A DNA stretch of 64,000 nucleotides, from positions 1-64,000 of the forward strand of contig JAIOYZ010000015.1 in NCBI GenBank assembly GCA_021740845.1, given 5' to 3'. Source of the DNA: Bacteroidia bacterium. Its GTDB lineage: Bacteria; Bacteroidota; Bacteroidia; UKL13-3. The notes beneath the pieces are model-generated. The model saw only the letters and a list, made by a program, of their open reading frames with translations, was not told the origin of the DNA and made no database searches. How positions within the stretch are numbered: the first letter of the stretch is position 1; the number at the start of each line of letters is the position of its first letter. Below are positions 16,718-25,911 of the stretch, one piece after another. A program made the position numbers and the translations under genes.

Positions 16718-17373
16718 AAAATCTTGTAATTTTTGATTTTTGTGATACCCTAGTTAATTTTCAGACGGCAAATGAATTTTGCAGATATATTTTAAAGAAA
16801 AGGTCAAAATATTTATTCATATATTTGGATTTTATCTTAGAGGGTCTAATGATTTATAGATTAATTCAAAAGTTAAAAATAAGTAATGACCTACAAAAGT
16901 TACTACTTCTTAAAGCATTAAAAGGCTTAACAAAAGAAGAATTAGATACTTTTGGAATTGAATTTGTTGATGAGGTGATTGAAAAAAGCATAAATCGAGA
17001 TGTATTTTCGTATTTTACTAAGCATCAAGGAGATGGAGATGTTGTTGTGATTAATTCAGGAGGATATGAGTCTTACCTAAAATACTTTGCAATCAAGCAT
17101 AATGTGACCTATTGTTACTCAAGTCAATTTAGATATGACGGTAATGTTTTTGTCGGAAGTATCGCAGGTGATGATTGTTTAGGAATTGAAAAAGTAAAAA
17201 GAATGAAAAAAGATTCAATATTAGAAAAATCATACACTGAAATTATTGTATTTTCTGATAGTCCTACTGATATGCCAATTTTTGATTTGGCTGATCGAAA
17301 AGTTGCTGTTATCAAGACAAAAATTATCCCAACTTGGTGTCAAACAAATTTTGAAATTATATGTTTAAAATAA
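16714..17373 (+). CDS. HAD-family phosphatase (SerB-like, subclass IB)
   Basis: The 219-residue HAD hydrolase carries motif I DFCDTLV (residues 8-14; nucleophile Asp8 and Asp12), motif II INSGG at about 112-116, a Lys near KVKRMKK and motif IV FSDSPTDMPIFD. An all-helical cap follows motif I as in phosphoserine-phosphatase relatives. It is translationally coupled by overlap to the aminotransferase upstream and by 13 bases to the ATP-grasp gene downstream. The substrate is presumably made by those neighbours. Confidence 0.8.
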   Translation: MKNLVIFDFCDTLVNFQTANEFCRYILKKRSKYLFIYLDFILEGLMIYRLIQKLKISNDLQKLLLLKALKGLTKEELDTFGIEFVDEVIEKSINRDVFSYFTKHQGDGDVVVINSGGYESYLKYFAIKHNVTYCYSSQFRYDGNVFVGSIAGDDCLGIEKVKRMKKDSILEKSYTEIIVFSDSPTDMPIFDLADRKVAVIKTKIIPTWCQTNFEIICLK

Positions 17374-18299
17374 AAAAAATAATTAAAAATCTGCGATATA
17401 AAGGAGACTTTGGGTATTTCTTGGCAAGAATCCTTACATATTTGAATAGATTTCAAAAAGGGAGTTATTTATCTGATAAAGCCTTCATTACAAAAAGGTT
17501 CTTAAAAGCTCATTCCTATCCAATAAATTGGAATGACCCGCAATCACTTAATGAAAAACTACAAATATTAAAATGGAAATATACAACTCATTTGCATTCA
17601 AATGTATCAGATAAATTTTCCGCTCGGGATTTTATTAATAAAAAGTTTGGTGAGGAATTTCTGATTCCATTGGTATTTGAAACAAAAAACCCCAATGAGA
17701 TTACACCAGCAAGCATTCCTGATTTCCCTGTTATCGTAAAGGCAAATCATGATGCCGGAAATAACTATATCATTCGAGATAAGAAAAATGTTGAATGGGA
17801 TAAGCTTCAAAAAGATTGCCGTTGGTGGTTGTCTTGGAACTACTATTATGCTGACCGTGAACAACAATATAAAAATATTGAAAGACGTATCATTGTCGAG
17901 AAGTTATTAATTACTGATGAAGGTAAAATACCAAATGATTATAAATTAAATTTTATCAATGGTAATCTGGAATTTGTATATGTTTCAATAGACAGAGAGG
18001 GTGGTAATTATCGGAATATCTATGATGCTAATTGGATACCATTAAATTTTAAATGGGCAAATAAAAACAAAATGCCCAAAACTAAAAGAGGTCCAGAAAT
18101 TGGCCCACCCCAAAGTTGGGAACTGATGCGTAAATTAGGGGGAGAAATTGCACAATTATTTCCTTATGTTCGTGTTGACTTTTATGATGTAAATGGTAAA
18201 CCATATTTTGGAGAGATAACACTTTGTCATGGCGGAGGATTTGATAAATTCGAACCATTAGAGGTTGATTTTGAATTAGGGAAAAAACTAAGTATTTAA
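17361..18299 (+). CDS. ATP-grasp TupA-like protein
   Basis: The 312-residue protein matches the TupA-like ATP-grasp family found in polysaccharide loci: LNEKLQILKWKY, VSDKFSARDFI, the PVIVKANHDAGNN nucleotide-binding strand, IVEKLL and the metal-binding VRVDFYDVNGKPYFGEITL. TupA was linked to teichuronopeptide synthesis, so members are suspected amide ligases joining an amino acid to a uronic acid. UDP-GalNAcA made by TviB/TviC would be a plausible target; this is inference. Confidence 0.8.
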   Translation: MFKIKKIIKNLRYKGDFGYFLARILTYLNRFQKGSYLSDKAFITKRFLKAHSYPINWNDPQSLNEKLQILKWKYTTHLHSNVSDKFSARDFINKKFGEEFLIPLVFETKNPNEITPASIPDFPVIVKANHDAGNNYIIRDKKNVEWDKLQKDCRWWLSWNYYYADREQQYKNIERRIIVEKLLITDEGKIPNDYKLNFINGNLEFVYVSIDREGGNYRNIYDANWIPLNFKWANKNKMPKTKRGPEIGPPQSWELMRKLGGEIAQLFPYVRVDFYDVNGKPYFGEITLCHGGGFDKFEPLEVDFELGKKLSI

Positions 18300-18300
18300 T

Positions 18301-19419
18301 ATGCTCAAATTTAAAGAGATAGCATCAAAAAATTATATTAATTTTCGTGGTTGGGCAACTAATAAAAAGTTTCTAATTATAGAAAGTGATGATTGGGGGA
18401 CAATAAGAATGCCCTCCAAAAAAGTATATGAGACGCTTTTAGAGAAAAATATTGAAGTAGACCGATTCAGTTTTGATAAGCAAGATGCTTTAGAATCCTC
18501 AGAAGATTTGACTTGTTTGTTTGATGTTTTAGAAAGTGTGAATGATACAAAGGGAAATCCTGCGGTTTTAACGGCATATCACGTGATGGCAAATCCCAAT
18601 TTTGAGTCGATTGAGGCCAATGGAAAAAATAGTTATGTGCATGAAACGATTATAGATACCTATAAAAGAAATTTACATACAGAAAATACTTTTGAATGGA
18701 TAAAAAAAGGGATGAAAAAAGGACTATATATTCCTCAATTTCATGGCAGAGAGCACATTCAAGTTAAAAGATGGATGGAAGCCATAAACTCAAATTCTAC
18801 TAAAGAAAAAATTGCCTTCGAAAATAAAGCCATTATTTGGACTGGTTCACCGAATGATTCAAATCCCTATAAAAAAGATTATTTTAAAGGGTTTGACTGC
18901 GAAACTGAACAAGAGGCTAAAGAAGTAGAAGTCATTCATCGGGATGGACTTCGTTTGTTTAAGGAAATTTTTGGTATGGAATCTATCACTTTTCAGGCAC
19001 AGGGTAGTGTTTGGGGAGACCATATATTACCAATGTTACATGAACAAGGAGTTCGATTAATTGGAGGCCAGCAAACCTACCCTAGCATTGGTGGTTACAA
19101 AACAGCAAATAAATATTGGGGTTCAAAAAATTCATTCGGCCAAATACATTGGCGGAGAAATTGTATGTTTGAGCCCGCAAGAAATCAAAATTTTGATTGG
19201 GTAGGTAAATGTTTAGCGGAAATTGAAATTGCATTTCGTTGGAGTAAACCAGCTGTGATTAGCTCACATAGAGAAAATTTTATAGGAAGTATTTTTGAAG
19301 AAAACAGAACCCAATCCCTACAAAAACTAGAAAGCTTACTTAAAAAGGTTCTTCAAAAATGGCCAGACGTGCAATTCATAAGCTCTGCCCGATTAGCTGA
19401 TATTATGCTGAAATCATAG
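18301..19419 (+). CDS. Polysaccharide deacetylase-like protein, copy 1
   Basis: The 372-residue protein belongs to a poorly described Bacteroidota family and is paralogous to the next gene. It shows IIESDDWGTIRMPS (about 27-40), which resembles the DD metal motif of CE4 deacetylases, QFHGREH with an H-x3-H pair, VWGDHILPML, and a late SSHRENF. A beta/alpha-barrel deacetylase or glycosidase fold is likely; activity is unproven. It begins one base after the TupA-like stop, and both copies lie in the middle of the glycosyltransferase block. Confidence 0.6.
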   Translation: MLKFKEIASKNYINFRGWATNKKFLIIESDDWGTIRMPSKKVYETLLEKNIEVDRFSFDKQDALESSEDLTCLFDVLESVNDTKGNPAVLTAYHVMANPNFESIEANGKNSYVHETIIDTYKRNLHTENTFEWIKKGMKKGLYIPQFHGREHIQVKRWMEAINSNSTKEKIAFENKAIIWTGSPNDSNPYKKDYFKGFDCETEQEAKEVEVIHRDGLRLFKEIFGMESITFQAQGSVWGDHILPMLHEQGVRLIGGQQTYPSIGGYKTANKYWGSKNSFGQIHWRRNCMFEPARNQNFDWVGKCLAEIEIAFRWSKPAVISSHRENFIGSIFEENRTQSLQKLESLLKKVLQKWPDVQFISSARLADIMLKS

Positions 19420-19429
19420 TAAATTTGTT

Positions 19430-20533
19430 TTGAAAGAATACCTAAAAAAACATTTTATCAATGCTCGGGGTAAACGAACCTCTAAAAAACTATTAGTCAT
19501 CGAATCAGATGATTGGGGCTCGATTCGCATTCCCAATAAAGAAGTTCAGGAATACTTGTTTAATAAACAGCTAATTAAACAAACTGATCCATTTTCCACT
19601 TTTGATTGTTTAGAAAGTGCGAATGATTATGAGTCTCTTTTTGAAGTGTTGAAGAACCATAAAGATGATCATGATAAACACCCTGTTCTAACGGCTAACA
19701 TGGTGATGGCGAATCCAGATTTTGAGAAAATAAAAGCAAATCAATTCCAATCCTTTTATTCTGAGTCATTTGCAAAAACCTATGAAACCTATTATCCTAA
19801 TCAACAGACTTTTGAAGCTTTACAAAAGGGTATTGAGCAGAAACTGGTATTCCCTCAATTTCATGCCCGTGAGCATCTGAATGCATTGCAATGGTTGAAA
19901 CGTTTGCAAAGTGGTGATAAACGCTTTTTAATAGCCTTTGATGTTAACTGTTTTGCCATAGATGATCTTGCAAAAGGAAATAACAGAGTTAATTTGATGG
20001 CTAGTTATGATTATCAAAATGAGGAAGAGCTTGATTTTGTTAAGGAAAGCATCAATGAAGGGCTACAACTTTTTGAACAAACCTTTGGCTTTGGTTCCAA
20101 AACCACTATTGCTCCTTGTTATGTGTGGAATGACCATATTGAAAACGTATTGAACCAAAGTGGTGTCAAAAGTTTACAAAGTTCCTACATTCAACAAAAA
20201 AATCGTAGCGGGCGGCACGAACGTGTTTGGCAAAAAATGGGCAGTTCAAATCAATTCCAACAAAAATATTTTGTACGTAACGTATTATTTGAAACAGCTT
20301 TGAGCCATAAAGCTAACTGGGTAGAAAAGGCATTAGAGAGCATTTCCATTGCTTTTTTTTGGGGGAAGCCTGCTATCATAGGCTCACATCGTATTAACTA
20401 TGTATCTGGGTTGTCTTTGGAAAATAGAGAAAATTCTTTGAGTCAATTGGATGAGTTATTAAAAAGAGTGATTATTAAATGGCCAGATATTAAGTTTATT
20501 AATTCAAAACAATTATTTGATATGTATTCATAG
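19430..20533 (+). CDS. Polysaccharide deacetylase-like protein, copy 2
   Basis: The 367-residue paralogue of the preceding gene keeps all its landmark motifs: VIESDDWGSIRIPN, NMVMANPDFE, QFHAREH, YVWNDHIENVL and GSHRINY. Overall the two are clearly diverged, so the duplication is not recent and the copies may have different substrates. The start is TTG at 19430, ten bases after the previous stop. The shared Asp and His positions are the best guess for metal ligands. Confidence 0.6.
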   Translation: MKEYLKKHFINARGKRTSKKLLVIESDDWGSIRIPNKEVQEYLFNKQLIKQTDPFSTFDCLESANDYESLFEVLKNHKDDHDKHPVLTANMVMANPDFEKIKANQFQSFYSESFAKTYETYYPNQQTFEALQKGIEQKLVFPQFHAREHLNALQWLKRLQSGDKRFLIAFDVNCFAIDDLAKGNNRVNLMASYDYQNEEELDFVKESINEGLQLFEQTFGFGSKTTIAPCYVWNDHIENVLNQSGVKSLQSSYIQQKNRSGRHERVWQKMGSSNQFQQKYFVRNVLFETALSHKANWVEKALESISIAFFWGKPAIIGSHRINYVSGLSLENRENSLSQLDELLKRVIIKWPDIKFINSKQLFDMYS

Positions 20534-20534
20534 T

Positions 20535-21605
20535 ATGGCTAAAATTTGCATAATATCCCCTTCATTAAAATTAGGAGGAATTGAGCGCGCATTAACAACT
20601 CTTGCTATTGAGTTTTTTAATAAAGGACATGATGTTCATTTTATAACTTGTTTAAAAGCTGACCATTTTTTTAAACTTCCAAATTTAATTCCAATTACAG
20701 AGCCTAATTTTCTGAGGTCAAATTCATTTAATAATAAGATATCTTATTACCCTAAGTTGATATATTTTATAAGAAAAGAGGTTATGAAAATAAATCCTGA
20801 TAGGGTATTAGTTTTTGGAGATTTATTTTGTCCGATTGTTCTTTTGGCTTTATTAAATTCAAAATATCAAGTTTATATTTCTGACCGAACCATACCAAAT
20901 TATAAGTTTAAATTTCCAATACCTCAATTAAAAAAGATGCTTTATCCCCTTTCGGCTGGTTTTATCGCTCAAACTGAAAGGTCATATAAGTATAAAGAAA
21001 GTATTTTTGGAAATAAAATCAGAATGATGGTTATACCAAATGCTTTAAAGGAAATTCAGTTTGATGTTGGAATACAGAAAGGTAATCAAATTTTGTATGC
21101 AGGGCGATTTGCATGGGAAAAAGATCCCGAGATACTTATAAAAAGTATGCCATATGTTCTAGAACATTGTCCTGATTGGATTTTAAAAATGGCAGGTACT
21201 GGCCCATTGTTGGAGCCAATGAAAACTTTAGCTAAAAAATTGGGTGTAAGTGAAAATGTTAAATTTGTTGGCAAAGTTAGCAATGTAGGAGACTTATATG
21301 CAGAATCAAGTCTTTTAGTTCTACCTTCAATTGTTGAAGGTTTTCCAAATACTTTAATTGAGGCCATGGCAATGGGTATTCCAACTATTTGCTTTCAAGA
21401 CATCCCATTTGAAGATATTATAAAAAATGGAGTGAATGGAGTAGTTTTAAATGACAGGAAATTTGAAACATTGGGGAATGCCATTGTGGAAATAATACAG
21501 AATATAGAAAAGACTAAGTTAATTTCATTAAATGCTATTGAAGTGAAGGAAAAATTTGAATCAAAAAAAATTTCTCAAGAGTTTTTAATTTTTATGGGTA
21601 TATGA
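20535..21605 (+). CDS. GT4 glycosyltransferase
   Basis: The 356-residue GT-B enzyme has an N-terminal ISPSLKLGGIERALTTLA acceptor-domain motif, QILYAGRFAWEKDPEILIKSM at the start of the donor domain, and the nucleotide-sugar-binding block PSIVEGFPNTLIEAMAMGIPTI with its E-x7-E pair. The ATG at 20535 directly follows the previous stop. It probably adds one residue of the repeat unit, in the cytoplasm. Confidence 0.87.
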   Translation: MAKICIISPSLKLGGIERALTTLAIEFFNKGHDVHFITCLKADHFFKLPNLIPITEPNFLRSNSFNNKISYYPKLIYFIRKEVMKINPDRVLVFGDLFCPIVLLALLNSKYQVYISDRTIPNYKFKFPIPQLKKMLYPLSAGFIAQTERSYKYKESIFGNKIRMMVIPNALKEIQFDVGIQKGNQILYAGRFAWEKDPEILIKSMPYVLEHCPDWILKMAGTGPLLEPMKTLAKKLGVSENVKFVGKVSNVGDLYAESSLLVLPSIVEGFPNTLIEAMAMGIPTICFQDIPFEDIIKNGVNGVVLNDRKFETLGNAIVEIIQNIEKTKLISLNAIEVKEKFESKKISQEFLIFMGI

Positions 21606-22543
21606 TGAATAAAATATTGAACTTTTATTTTTTATTACCACATGATAGTACATTTGGTATTTTCTCTAAAATATTGAATAGAATTGCCGCTAGATTTTTT
21701 AAGAGAATATTAGACTATTTTGTTCCTGCTTATTTTCTGAAAACACAGCATCTATTTTATAATTGTTTAAATACCTCCCCACGGGAACGAAAGGTTATTA
21801 TTTCACTAACCTCTTTCCCCGCAAGAATAGATGATGCATGGATAGTAATTGAATGTTTGTTTAGGCAAACGTATAAGGCCGATAGAATAATTTTATGGTT
21901 ATCAGAGTCACAATTTGAAGGTATTCCCATACCAAAAAGTCTTTTGAATCAAAAACATAGAGGTTTGGAGATTAAGTTTGTTAAGGATGATTTTAAGGCG
22001 CATAAAAAATACCTTTATGCATTCGATAACAATGAAGATAATTATATTGTTACAGTGGATGATGATTTGTATTATGATCAAAATTTATTGAGAAATTTAA
22101 TTGAACTTAAAGCTAAATATCCTAATTCAGTTCCATCCAATAGAGCTCATAAAATATCTTTAAAAAAAAATGGAGATATAAAAAAATATTTCCAATGGAA
22201 TCACAATTATACAAGCAATATACCTTCTTATTTATTGGTTCAAACGGGTGGTTTTGGAACTTTGTATAGTCGAACTGATTTAGATAGTTCTTATAATAAC
22301 ACTCAAATTATTAAAGAAGTCATACCCTATGCAGATGATTTATGGATGAAAGTTCAAACATTATTGGCAAACAAAAAAGTTGTTACTAACGAAAAGTATA
22401 ATAAAGACCCGCTTACTATTAAAAAAAGTCAAATGGAAAAACTAGTAAAAAGAAATGTAATAGATGGAGGGAATGATAAACAGTTTCTTGCTTTATTAGA
22501 TTTTTTTAATTTAGGTAAGTTGGAGAAATACAGAAATATTTAA
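21602..22543 (+). CDS. GT-A-type glycosyltransferase
   Basis: The 313-residue protein has a GT-A core: VIISLTSFPARIDDAWIVIECLFRQTYKADRIILWLSE (about 62-99) and the metal-binding VTVDDDLYYD (about 149-158). This matches the small family of FkbM/GT2-like transferases annotated as glycosyltransferases in capsule loci. It starts within an ATGA overlap with the preceding gene. Donor and acceptor are unknown. Confidence 0.7.
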   Translation: MMNKILNFYFLLPHDSTFGIFSKILNRIAARFFKRILDYFVPAYFLKTQHLFYNCLNTSPRERKVIISLTSFPARIDDAWIVIECLFRQTYKADRIILWLSESQFEGIPIPKSLLNQKHRGLEIKFVKDDFKAHKKYLYAFDNNEDNYIVTVDDDLYYDQNLLRNLIELKAKYPNSVPSNRAHKISLKKNGDIKKYFQWNHNYTSNIPSYLLVQTGGFGTLYSRTDLDSSYNNTQIIKEVIPYADDLWMKVQTLLANKKVVTNEKYNKDPLTIKKSQMEKLVKRNVIDGGNDKQFLALLDFFNLGKLEKYRNI

Positions 22544-22550
22544 TATTTCT

Positions 22551-23693
22551 ATGAAAAAAAAACTCATTATAGGAATAACAGCTGAAGGTTCAGTGAATTT
22601 ATTGTCAGGTCAATTAGCCTATTTTAAATCACTTGGTTATGATACCTATTTATTGGCGCCTTATAGTGAAAGGTCGGCTGCATTTTGTGAGAGGGAGGGT
22701 TGTGTGCACCTAATTATTAAAATTGAGCGAGAAATTTCACCCATTAAGGATTTAAAATCACTTTGGGAAATATATAAGATTTTTAAGCGAATTGATCCAG
22801 ATATAGTTAATCTAGGAACTCCAAAAGTTTCACTTTTGGGGATGGTAGCTGCTTTTTTAATTGGTGTTCCAAAAAGAATTTACACCTGTAGAGGTTTTAG
22901 ATTTGAGCATGAAAATGGAATCAAGCGTTGGGTTTTAATAAGTATGGAAAAAATAACTTCCTTTTTTGCGCACAAAGTTATTTGTATTAGTAAATCAGTG
23001 GAAACTTTAGGGTTGAGAAATAAAATTTTTTCAAAAAATAAAAGTGAAGTTATTTTTAAAGGAAGCAGTAATGGCGTTAACCTTACCTTATTTAATCCTG
23101 AAAATGAAAAGTTAAAAAGTGCTCATCAACAATTGAAACAAAAATACCAATTACAATCCAAATTTATTTTTGGATTTTTGGGACGAATGGTGGATAGAAA
23201 AGGGATAAATGAGTTGTTTGAGGTGTTTTGCGAACTATATTCCAATCATTCAAATATTGCTTTACTATTAGTTGGCCCATTTGAATTAAGCCAAATACAA
23301 GATAAAACATTGGTTGATAAAATTAATAGACATCCGGGCATTATTAATTACGGAAAAGTAAGTCAAGAAGATGTTCCAGGAATTATGTTGACATTGGATG
23401 TTTTTGTATTACCTGCATGGTGGGAAGGATTTGGCAATGTGCTTGTGCAAGCAGCAGCTATGGGTATACCCGTAATATCCACCTATGGAACTGGGACGAT
23501 TGATGCCGTTTCTGAGAATTTTAATGGTATTTTAGTTCCTGTAAAGGATAAAATAGCCTTAAAAGAGGCTATGGTTACTTTGATGGATGATGATAAATTA
23601 AGAATGAATTATGGAAAGAATGGAAAGGTTTGGGCACAGCATTTCGACCGTAAATTAATTTGGGATGAAATGCATAAAATTTACCAAAATTAA
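22551..23693 (+). CDS. GT4 glycosyltransferase (PglA/CapM-like)
   Basis: The 380-residue GT-B enzyme has the N-terminal GITAEGSVNLLSGQLAYFKSLGYD, YTCRGFRFEH, CISKSVE and the donor-domain FGFLGRMVDRKGINELFEVF and PAWWEGFGNVLVQAAAMGIPVISTYGTG. It resembles the transferases that add the second sugar after a PglC-type priming enzyme, and it directly precedes such a gene. It could therefore be the first glycosyl transfer onto the primed lipid. Confidence 0.85.
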   Translation: MKKKLIIGITAEGSVNLLSGQLAYFKSLGYDTYLLAPYSERSAAFCEREGCVHLIIKIEREISPIKDLKSLWEIYKIFKRIDPDIVNLGTPKVSLLGMVAAFLIGVPKRIYTCRGFRFEHENGIKRWVLISMEKITSFFAHKVICISKSVETLGLRNKIFSKNKSEVIFKGSSNGVNLTLFNPENEKLKSAHQQLKQKYQLQSKFIFGFLGRMVDRKGINELFEVFCELYSNHSNIALLLVGPFELSQIQDKTLVDKINRHPGIINYGKVSQEDVPGIMLTLDVFVLPAWWEGFGNVLVQAAAMGIPVISTYGTGTIDAVSENFNGILVPVKDKIALKEAMVTLMDDDKLRMNYGKNGKVWAQHFDRKLIWDEMHKIYQN

Positions 23694-23695
23694 AT

Positions 23696-24301
23696 ATGTA
23701 TAGCAAATTTTTTAAACGATTTTTGGATTTAGCATTTTCAATGATTTTGATTGTTCTTTTATTCCCATTGATTTTAATTGTGGTTATTGGATTGGGATTG
23801 TATAATAAAGGCACACCATTTTTCACCCAATTAAGACCAGGTAAAAATGAAAAGGTTTTTAAATTGATTAAGTTCAAAACGATGCGAGATGGCTTTGATA
23901 ATATTGGAAATCCACTACCAGATAAACAAAGAATAACGCCCTTAGGATATTGGGTTCGAAAATTATCTATTGACGAATTGCCTCAATTATTTAATGTTTT
24001 AAAAGGGGAAATGAGTTTAATAGGGCCAAGACCATTATTGGTTAAATATTTGGTCTTATATAATGATAGGCAAAAGCGTCGACATCTTGCCAAACCTGGA
24101 ATTACTGGATGGGCACAAATTAATGGGCGAAATTCAATTTCATGGAATGACAAATTTGAATTAGATATTTATTATGTGGAGCATATTTCGTTTTTGTTTG
24201 ACATTAAAATTTTACTACTTACCTTCGTAAAACTATTTAAAACTAAACAAGTAAATGCTTCGGAGGGTATAACAATGCAACCATTTGAAGGAAATAATTA
24301 A
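23696..24301 (+). CDS. PglC-type monotopic phosphoglycosyltransferase (initiating enzyme)
   Basis: The 201-residue protein has a single N-terminal re-entrant hydrophobic helix (about 12-34) and the soluble core of the polyprenyl-phosphate phosphoglycosyl transferases: FKLIKFKTMRDG, the catalytic LSIDELPQLFNVLKGEMS (Asp-Glu dyad), IGPRPLL and KPGITGWAQINGR. It starts the repeat unit by moving a sugar phosphate onto undecaprenyl phosphate. The PglD-like and PglE-like genes nearby suggest a 4-amino-sugar donor of the bacillosamine/quinovosamine kind. Confidence 0.88.
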   Translation: MYSKFFKRFLDLAFSMILIVLLFPLILIVVIGLGLYNKGTPFFTQLRPGKNEKVFKLIKFKTMRDGFDNIGNPLPDKQRITPLGYWVRKLSIDELPQLFNVLKGEMSLIGPRPLLVKYLVLYNDRQKRRHLAKPGITGWAQINGRNSISWNDKFELDIYYVEHISFLFDIKILLLTFVKLFKTKQVNASEGITMQPFEGNN

Positions 24302-24307
24302 TATTAT

Positions 24308-24532
24308 ATGGAACAAAATTTTTTAAACTTAGTAAAAGAGGTTCTTGAAATTGAGAATCTTGAAATTAATATGGATGACGATTTTCGCTCACTTGAGGTT
24401 TGGGATTCATTGGCAAATTTGTCGCTAGTTGCAATGATAGATGATGAGTTTGGGGTTGTTATTGAATCTCAGAGGTTCAAAGAATTGAAAACCTTTAGGG
24501 ATATCTTTAATGAAATAGAGAAAACAAAATAA
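24308..24532 (+). CDS. Acyl carrier protein 1
   Basis: The 74-residue acidic helical protein has the phosphopantetheine attachment motif in VWDSLANLSLV (Ser near residue 38). It differs strongly from a housekeeping AcpP and lies among acyl-modifying genes, so it probably carries a dedicated acyl chain for glycan decoration. It is the first gene of the acyl module, seven bases after the phosphoglycosyltransferase. A second ACP lies at 27967. Confidence 0.88.
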   Translation: MEQNFLNLVKEVLEIENLEINMDDDFRSLEVWDSLANLSLVAMIDDEFGVVIESQRFKELKTFRDIFNEIEKTK

Positions 24533-24534
24533 TT

Positions 24535-25278
24535 TTGATTTCTGATACTTTACAAGGTAAAACCATATTAGTTACAGGAGGTTCTTCTGGCATAGGAAAA
24601 CAGCTAGCTATTGATTTATCTAACTACGGAGCTAACTTAGTTTTAATTGGTAGGGATAAAGAAAAATTAGCTAGCACAAAAGAAAGTTGCAACAGAAATG
24701 TTGATATAAAGTGCTTTTCTTATGATTTAACTGCAACCGATTTTATTGAAAAATTTGCTCATTTTCTTGATGGTAATTTAGATGGGGTCGTTTTCAATGC
24801 GGGTAGGGTTAAGGTAAATCCTGTTCAATTTATTAGTAAATCTGAGATTGATGAATTTTTTGATATAAATATCAAAAGTAGTATGATAATATCTCAATTT
24901 CTGATAAGGAAAAAAAAGTTAAATACTGCCGCATCCATAGTTTTCGTATCTTCTATTGCTACTAAAAAGCCCACTGTGGCTAATTCAATTTATAATGCAT
25001 CCAAAGGGGCTGTGAATAGTTTTGCTCAATCTTTGGCAATAGAGGTTGCCTCTAAAAAAGTTAGAGTTAACACCATATTACCAGGATATGTAGAAACTAA
25101 TATTTTGGGGAGGGTTAGAACAGAAGAGGAAATTGAAAAGCATCAGAAAGAATATCTATTAGGTAGATTTGGAGAACCAAAGGATATATCAAATTTAATA
25201 TGTTTTCTTTTATCTGATTTATCTTTATGGATGACCGGAAGCCAAATTTCTATTGATGGGGGATACTCAATAAAATAA
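24535..25278 (+). CDS. SDR, FabG-like 3-oxoacyl-ACP reductase 1
   Basis: The 247-residue classical SDR has TGGSSGIGKQ (about 14-23), FNAGRV for NNAG, the catalytic FVSSIA Ser and YNASKGA, and the C-terminal GSQISIDGGYS. Its place next to an ACP and KASIII-type genes points to reduction of a 3-oxoacyl-ACP. FNAG instead of NNAG shows it is diverged from housekeeping FabG. The start is TTG at 24535, directly after the ACP stop. Confidence 0.8.
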   Translation: MISDTLQGKTILVTGGSSGIGKQLAIDLSNYGANLVLIGRDKEKLASTKESCNRNVDIKCFSYDLTATDFIEKFAHFLDGNLDGVVFNAGRVKVNPVQFISKSEIDEFFDINIKSSMIISQFLIRKKKLNTAASIVFVSSIATKKPTVANSIYNASKGAVNSFAQSLAIEVASKKVRVNTILPGYVETNILGRVRTEEEIEKHQKEYLLGRFGEPKDISNLICFLLSDLSLWMTGSQISIDGGYSIK

Positions 25279-25284
25279 ACAAAT

Positions 25285-25911
25285 ATGAATTTAGTAATAA
25301 TTGGTGCAAGTGGATTGGCAAGGGAGGTTTTTGACCTTGCTAATATTTGTTATAAGGACGTTCCAGGATTTAGAATCAAAGGGTTTTTAAGTGATGGGCC
25401 TTCAAATATAGAAGAAATGGGGTATCCGCCTGTATTGAATACAGTTGATGGGTATGAAATATCTCCTGGTGACTTGTTTTTTTGTGCAATTGGAAAAGTA
25501 AGTGATAGGAAAAAAACTACCGAAATTATCTTAACAAAGGGGGGGCGGTTTATTAATTTAATCCACCCAACTGCTATTATTTCTCCTAGTGCAAAAATAG
25601 GAGTTGGTGTTGCTATTAAAGCATTTTCATCCTTGGCTAGTGACGTAACTATTGGAAATTTTGTTTATTTGCAGAGTTCTGTTATAATTGGTCATGATGT
25701 AAAAATAGGGGATTATTGCCAAGTCAACTCCTTTGCTTTTTTTGCTGGCCATGTTCAAATAGAAGAGTTATGTACAATAAATGCAGGAGCAAAACTTATT
25801 CAAAATGTCAAGGTAGGGCGAGCGGCTGTTGTGGGGATTGGCAGTGTTGTTTTAAGTAGAGTAAAAAGTGAAACTACTGTTTTTGGTGTTCCAGCAAAAA
25901 TAATTTTATGA
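25285..25911 (+). CDS. NeuD/PglD-like sugar N-acyltransferase
   Basis: The 208-residue protein has an N-terminal Rossmann-like sugar-nucleotide domain (LVIIGASGLAREVFDLA) and a C-terminal left-handed beta-helix (HPTAIISPSAKIG ... VIIGHDVKIGDYCQVN ... FGVPAKII). The IGHDVKIG His corresponds to the general base of PglD. PglD acylates the 4-amino group of a UDP-4-amino sugar using acetyl-CoA. Surrounded by ACP and ketosynthase genes, this enzyme may instead use the acyl-ACP made here. The start is in line with the family. Confidence 0.82.
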   Translation: MNLVIIGASGLAREVFDLANICYKDVPGFRIKGFLSDGPSNIEEMGYPPVLNTVDGYEISPGDLFFCAIGKVSDRKKTTEIILTKGGRFINLIHPTAIISPSAKIGVGVAIKAFSSLASDVTIGNFVYLQSSVIIGHDVKIGDYCQVNSFAFFAGHVQIEELCTINAGAKLIQNVKVGRAAVVGIGSVVLSRVKSETTVFGVPAKIIL

